This document shows positions 55,903 through 64,000 of a DNA stretch of 64,000 bases, piece after piece; position 1 is the first letter of the stretch, and the number at the start of each line of letters is the position of its first letter. Source of the stretch: Ceratorhiza oryzae-sativae (lineage: Eukaryota > Basidiomycota > Agaricomycetes > Cantharellales > Ceratobasidiaceae); assembly GCA_030998015.1 (NCBI GenBank), contig JARWMV010000236.1:1178001-1242000 (forward strand), read 5' to 3'. Both the position numbers and the translations under genes were made by a program. A model generated the notes under the pieces. That model saw only the letters and a program-made list of their open reading frames with translations, ran no database searches and was not told the DNA's origin.

Positions 55903-57669
55903 ATGGACGTCGATAGCCTTATAAACGCGTATGTCGCAACTGCTGGCTTTGCGCGCCTCTGCTTATCTCGCTCACATCAATAGGCAATTCAATCGCGCAG
56001 TGGAGATAGTTCAGAGGCAGGTCTCATATGTCGATCCCCCGCCCAGAGGTTATAATAATACTTTGTCAATAGTCTACCGAAGACTGGACCGATTCAGACT
56101 GGATATGAGGAAAAGCTTGCGATGTATAGCTTGTACAAGCAAGGTAAGAGTGATGTCTGCCGCGGCGTGGTCTGGCGAGAGTCTTAGTCGAACCATGGCG
56201 TAGCTACCCTCGGTAACGTCAAGACAGCGAGGCCTGGTATGTGGGACATGCTAGGAAGGGCAAAATGGTTAGTTTTGTCGCAGCCAAGGTCAATCTCAAT
56301 GATTAGACAACTTGAACAGGGACGAATGGGCGAAGCACAAGGACATGGATAAGCGCGAGGCACAATGGATGTACGTCGAAACCTTGAAAAAGGCGGGTGT
56401 TTTATTTAATCTCAGTTTGACTTTCTGATGCTTATACCGAACATAGGTGTTGCGCAAGTATCCGGATCGAACTATTGCAAGGGATCTTATCGCTGAGTTA
56501 GATTCGTACCCCGGAGATCCCAACAACCTTGTCATGAGTAGTGAGCACAATTTGCAGGTACTTCTAGCTATCATTATACTGATCAACGCTGGGCGGTTGC
56601 GCAACAGGCAATATGGGAGCTTCTACTTCTCTACATGATAGAGCAGAGACCTCGTCCTCGGTTCTTCACGTACAGAAGGCTCTCAACCTTCACCGCGCAC
56701 CCAGCTTAGGAGACTACCGGAACAATCTCCCTCTTATGTGCAGCAACCAGCACAGCGCGGCGATGCGAGAGTATTCGAAAGTTCGGAGGATGACACAAGC
56801 GAGTCGGAGACGGATGGCGAAACGGATGACGCACAAGCGCCTCCCCAACAGTCTAACTCCCCCGAAACTGCCCGTGCAAGGTCTAGTCCTTCCTCTCAAT
56901 ACCGTTATCGCACTCCTATTGCCCAGTCAAATGCTGGATTTTCTCCCGCTCACTCCCCAGGCGTGCAGGGTCCAATGCCTGTCGTAGCGGCGTGCCACTT
57001 ACACAGCCCCAGCCGCGTTACGCTGCTCCTTCGGCGTTTGCTCCTCTCTCCCAACAAGCATCAGCACTCGCATTCTCGCCCCAGCCCGTACACCCGCTGC
57101 ATCCCGCATATCATCATCCACACATGCCAGTGCCTGGGTCAGAGCCCATGCATCCATATCAGCCACATGGATTGTCATACCAGGACGCAGTGCGGTCGCC
57201 ACAGGGAACAATGGGATTAGAGCGTGCAATCGTCGACATCCAGGCTTCTCTCGCTGCTCTGCGCGAGCGAATGGAGATGATGGAACAAGGGGGCTCGTTC
57301 CATTCGTATTCCTCGCGTCAGTCGCCGCCCCGACGCCATTCGCCTCTTCATCCTATGCTGCCGTTTAATCTTGACCCACGTTCTTTTGGAGCTTGGTCAG
57401 TGGTGCTCACGCCGCTTGCGCGCTCGGTTATAAGCGCTCGTCGGATGCTGGCAGTTGTCCGCAGGAACCCGACCTTGACAGTTATACGAAGGCTTATGCT
57501 GGATCTTTCATTCCTCTTGGCACTGGCCGCTCTCATCCGTGCTTGCTGGCGAAGGTTTGGGGGGAGGCGAAAGGAGGTTGTCAGCGCCTTGGGAGGACTG
57601 TGGATTGCGTTGGTCAATGGTGGACAGGTTCCAAGAAGAGATAGGATGTTGGTTGACCGTGGCGTTTAA
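55903..57669 (+). CDS. Acyl-CoA-binding protein with C-terminal membrane anchor (Atg37/ACBD5-like)
   Basis: Fungal Atg37 and animal ACBD5 are tail-anchored peroxisomal acyl-CoA-binding proteins that help peroxisome turnover and ER contact. The ACBP domain is assembled from small exons: a start MDVDSLINA, QFNRAVEIVQ, LPKTGPIQTGYEEKLAMYSL plus YKQ, then ATLGNVKTARPGMWDMLGRA plus KW, DEWAKHKDMDKREAQWMYVE, and LRKYPDRTIARDLIAELDSY with PGDPNN. These match the acyl-CoA-binding fold closely. The C-terminal part is Ser/Pro/Gln-rich, has a coiled coil (IVDIQASLAALRERMEMMEQ) and a hydrophobic helix (LTVIRRLMLDLSFLLALAAL) followed by basic residues, as a tail anchor. Two introns (56017-56072 and 56393-56446) fit only if a GC donor is used. 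A frame change near 56.97-56.99 kb joins two Pro-rich parts. Confidence 0.86.
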
Positions 57670-57807
57670 AGAGTTTTAACGAACAAAATTGGTCTACGAA
57701 ACGATACGTATGATGGCAAGCTATCTTAGTTATGTTGAGTACCACTTGTTTCTTTCTTCATGTGATATGATACAATGCCTTGTCTCTTCAATGAATCCAG
57801 ACTGAGC

Positions 57808-61112
<3,305 letters not shown>

Positions 61113-63007
61113 GTCCACCCATTCGCACGGCACGCTATCCCGAACCCCCTCCAAGCTCCAGCCCAAGGAGCTCGAAAAGAAATCCGCGAGAGCTTCGCCC
61201 CGACAGAGGCCCGACGGAGGCCCTACGATTGTAGAGCAGGATGACCGCTATCTCACCGGCAGCCGCCTCTTCTCGTCTTTGTCGGTATGCTCATGTCGGT
61301 TCTGCTCATGCCCTCGATCAGACAATTGTGAGTTGCGCTTGGCGTTGACTCGCCTCCGCCGTGCGCTTACCAAAGCCCTTAGGTTGCGACCGCTCTCCCT
61401 GTTATTGCCAGCAAGTTCGATGCTTTCAACCAAGTAACGTGGATCGGTATGTCCTGTTTTTGATATAGCCCGGTGCTTGTGCTGAATTTCTCTCAGCCAG
61501 TGGCTACTTCCTGACCCAGGCAGGCTGTATGCTTACCTATGGCCAGCTCCTGGCCATTGCACCCACTAAATGGGTCTACCTCTCCGCCGTTGTCATTTTC
61601 GAGATTGGCTCCCTGTTCTGCGCTGTCGCGACCACCATGGAGTTTCTCATCTTCGGCCGTGCCTTTGCGGGTGTTGGTGCCGCCGGCATTTTTGTCTCGG
61701 TCCTGTCGATCATTGCTCAGGTGACCCGCCTAGAGCAACGCCCCGTCCTCTTCGGTTCGTTTGGCGCAGTCTTTGCTCTCGCTAGCGTCATTGGCCCGCT
61801 CCTCGGTGGTGCCTTTACCGACCATGTCTCTTGGCGTTGGTGCTTCTACATCAACTTGCCATTTGGTGCTATCACCGTCGCCACAATTGTCTTTTTGATT
61901 CCCAAACGTCCGGCTATGGGCGGGGCCGAGTATGACGGCAAGACTGGTCTGCAAAAATGGCTCGGCCTCGACTGGGCAGGCTCGATCCTCGCTCTCGGTA
62001 TGGTCACGGCTTTGCTCCTCCCTCTCCAGTGGGGCGGAAACGAGAACCTTGGAACGACAAGGTCGTCATCGCCCTCTTCTGTGTGGTAAGTCTCTTCTAT
62101 GCTCAGGTTCAAGTTCACGCCTAACTCTTCAGCTAGTTCGGTGTTCTCCTCATCGCCTTTGTTGGCTGGGAAATGTACAAGGGCGACCGTGCCATCCTTC
62201 GGACGGCCATGTTCCGTCGCCGCACCCAAATCGGTACCTGCCTTGAGGCTTTCTTCATCATGCTTGCCCTACTCCTCGGTACCTACTACCTCCCCGTCTA
62301 TTTCCAAGTCACCAAGGGCCACTCTGCCACCAAGTCTGGTATCGACATCCTACCCTTCATGCTTAGTGTCGTTATTGGTGCGGGTGCCTCTGGTGGCGTC
62401 ATCAACGGAACCGGCCGCTACTGGCCATTCCTAGTCGGCTCTCCCCTTCTTATCTCTGTCGGCTCTGGCTTGCTCTACACTCTCGATAGTAACTCGGGTT
62501 CGGGCAAGGAGATCGGGTACCAAATCATCTTGGGTATAGGTGTGGGTGGTGCTCTTCAGAACACTATCATTGCCATCCAGGCCGAGTACGCACACGAGGA
62601 GGACCTCATCCCTCAAGGCAGCTCGCTCGTTACCTTTACTCAGCTCATTGGTGGTATTATTGGTATCGCTATAGCTGGATCCGTCCTTGCCAACCAGCTT
62701 GGAAAGTATTTGTTCCTATATGCTCCCGATCTCCCTGCTGGTATCGCAATAGCCGTCCGCCAGAGCGTGTCTATCATCTTTACGCTGCCCCAAGAACAAC
62801 AAGAACCTGTCATCCGTGCTTGTGAGTTTCCTACAAACCTTGCGCTTGGAGTTGACGGGCTGACTGTTCCCTCTAGACTTGAAAGCCCTCAACAGCGTGT
62901 TCCTGATTGGTGTGCCAACTGGTGCTCTAGCATCTGTATCTGGATTGCTCGTCAAGAACTACAACCTGAAGGCGATGGGCATCAAGCCCGGCGCTCCAGC
63001 GGCTTAG
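61113..63007 (+). CDS. MFS drug:H+ antiporter (DHA2, 14-TM type)
   Basis: This plasma-membrane or vacuolar transporter exports drugs or toxins by proton antiport. The N-terminus MSTHSHGTLSRTPSKLQPKE is hydrophilic. The first helices need two small indels to read RLFLVFVGMLMSVLLMALDQ then TIVATALPVIASKFDAFNQV, the DHA2 start (DxTIVxxALP). The following helices are clear: SGYFLTQAGCMLTYGQLLAI, GSLFCAVATTMEFLIFGRAF (motif with Gly-Arg), AGIFVSVLSIIAQV, FGAVFALASVIGPLLGGAFT with DHVSWRWCFYINLPFGAITV (the GPLLGG and WRWCFYINLP motifs of DHA2), and later GTYYLPVYFQVTKGHSATKS and IILGIGVGGALQNTIIAIQA. About 14 helices are expected. Introns lie at about 61329-61383, 61448-61498, 62089-62134 and 62822-62877. 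The tail is KNYNLKAMGIKPGAPAA. Confidence 0.9.
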
Positions 63008-63967
63008 ATGACAGCCTCATGACCACCGTTCGCATAGATGATGCATTTTGTTCGAGTCAAGTTTTTTTGTGCACGTATCGGGTTCCTTGTACGATGTTAT
63101 ACGTAATACAGTATTTATGGCGGGGTTTGGGAATGTATGTTGTATAAGCACAAATGGATATATGATAGCTACCACTTGGACCATTCAGCTGGGTCAACGA
63201 GTCGATATGTACGCACTCATGCCTTTACCTTCTCGTCGATCGCACATGGTGTAACGTAGGGGGGCCACGGGGAAAATCGGCCCTTGCGGCTGATAGTTCA
63301 TAATTTGGGCTTGACCTAGCTAGAATACAAGCGCGATTCTAGCATTTAAAACTCGCACAATTACGGCCCGGTTGCCAATGCAATGGGATCGCTGCTTGCT
63401 GCGCCATCATGACCTCTGCTTCCTGTATTATGTCCCACTTATACCCGCATACAGTCAGCGAGAAGCTCGCCCATGGGGTATCCGTGGGTAATACAGTGTT
63501 TCTATTAGAAACTTCGCAATTGCATCGAGCCTTTTGCACGACAGTGTAAAAACACTTGTGAAATGCGCTTCAAGTAGAGCGCCGTTATCAAATGCGGCCA
63601 TGCTTCGACTGGGGTCGCACTGTATGAGCCTCACCGATAAGGAAAGTGACTGGCATCCAACCTAGCGCTATGACTAGGCATTTCTATAATAAAAAAAGAG
63701 GGCTTACTGACATATTGACAACTGAACGTAAAACTTGAGGCGGCGACATTGTCTTTTCGTACCAAAGCACTGATCCCTTTTGAGGAACGTAATCACGGGG
63801 TCGGCGCTTATCCGCAGCGTACTCCACGGCTCCAGACGACCAGCTGTCACAGCCTCGAGCCGTCGTGAGCTCACCACATCGACCCAGATACCATTCTCGC
63901 TTTGCTTCGAGACAGAGTCGCTGGAATCTACTCTACTTGAATTTGATTTACCGAGAAAAAATCCGTC
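63008..63967. other. Intergenic region after the MFS gene
   Basis: Nearly 1 kb with no supported exon. ORFs are short and on both strands. It should hold the transporter 3' UTR and the promoter of the ORF that begins at 63968. AT-rich and mixed composition; no repeat noted. Confidence 0.4.
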
Positions 63968-64000
63968 ATGGCGACCTCTGGTCTCTCGCGTCGCCGAGTC
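63968..64000 (+). CDS. Start of a gene cut by the window edge
   Basis: An ATG at 63968 opens a frame of eleven codons (MATSGLSRRRV) that runs off the end of the window. The preceding sequence is pyrimidine-mixed with AAAAAATCCGTC just before the ATG, a reasonable start context. The basic N-terminus could be a mitochondrial or nuclear signal, but too little is visible to name it. Confidence 0.35.
   Translation, partial: MATSGLSRRRV

Overview
The window is nuclear DNA of a filamentous fungus, almost certainly a basidiomycete of the Agaricomycetes. The reasons are very short spliceosomal introns (about 41-77 nt, GT-AG with a few GC-AG) in almost every gene, dense packing, eukaryotic core genes (nuclear pore, snoRNP, eIF2B, RAT1, PDI) and fungal families (Zn2Cys6 regulator with fungal MHR domain, Kcs1, Mpo1/DUF962, Atg37-like ACBP, Vfa1). 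The gene set feels like Ceratobasidiaceae (Rhizoctonia/Ceratobasidium), but that is an impression, not something shown. I see no rRNA, tRNA, CRISPR array or complete transposon.

Layout. 0.6-4.5 kb: a Ser/Pro-rich hypothetical, a small hypothetical, and a WIP/verprolin actin regulator. 4.6-9.8 kb: kynurenine-type aminotransferase (+), protein disulfide isomerase (-), isochorismatase-family hydrolase (-). 11.3-17.0 kb: Kcs1-type inositol hexakisphosphate kinase and a membrane cytochrome-b5-like (MAPR) protein, both +. 17.1-45.4 kb: nine consecutive minus-strand genes: NUP120/160 nucleoporin, an Slh1/ASCC3-type helicase, Zn2Cys6 regulator, NOP58, an anticodon-binding-like protein, a large disordered protein, Ara2-like aldo-keto reductase, a Gly/Pro-rich protein, and eIF2B delta (GCD2). 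GCD2 is divergent from RAT1 (+, 45.6-49.6 kb), which is followed by convergent MTP18 (-), an ABHD5/Cld1-like lipase (-) divergent from MPO1 (+), VFA1 (-) divergent from mitoribosomal mS34 (+), an acyl-CoA-binding Atg37/ACBD5-like protein (+), glutathione-dependent formaldehyde dehydrogenase (-), and an MFS drug-type transporter (+). A new ORF starts in the last 33 bases.

Most genes are housekeeping and do not form one pathway. Two loose themes are visible: RNA and ribosome metabolism (SLH1, NOP58, GCD2, RAT1, mS34) and lipid/organelle functions at 50-58 kb (MTP18, ABHD5-like, MPO1, ACBP). Exon structures of several genes were rebuilt by hand; where total exon length is a multiple of three and family motifs are continuous I say so. 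Several genes (WIP, KCS1, RAT1, MFS, the disordered protein) show one-base frame breaks, often at C or G runs, which most simply reflect assembly indels.

The most interesting items are the helicase with a degenerate second cassette and no second Sec63 domain, the RAT1 intron placed directly after the ATG, candidate GC-AG introns, possible dual targeting of the aminotransferase, and the shared GCD2/RAT1 promoter.
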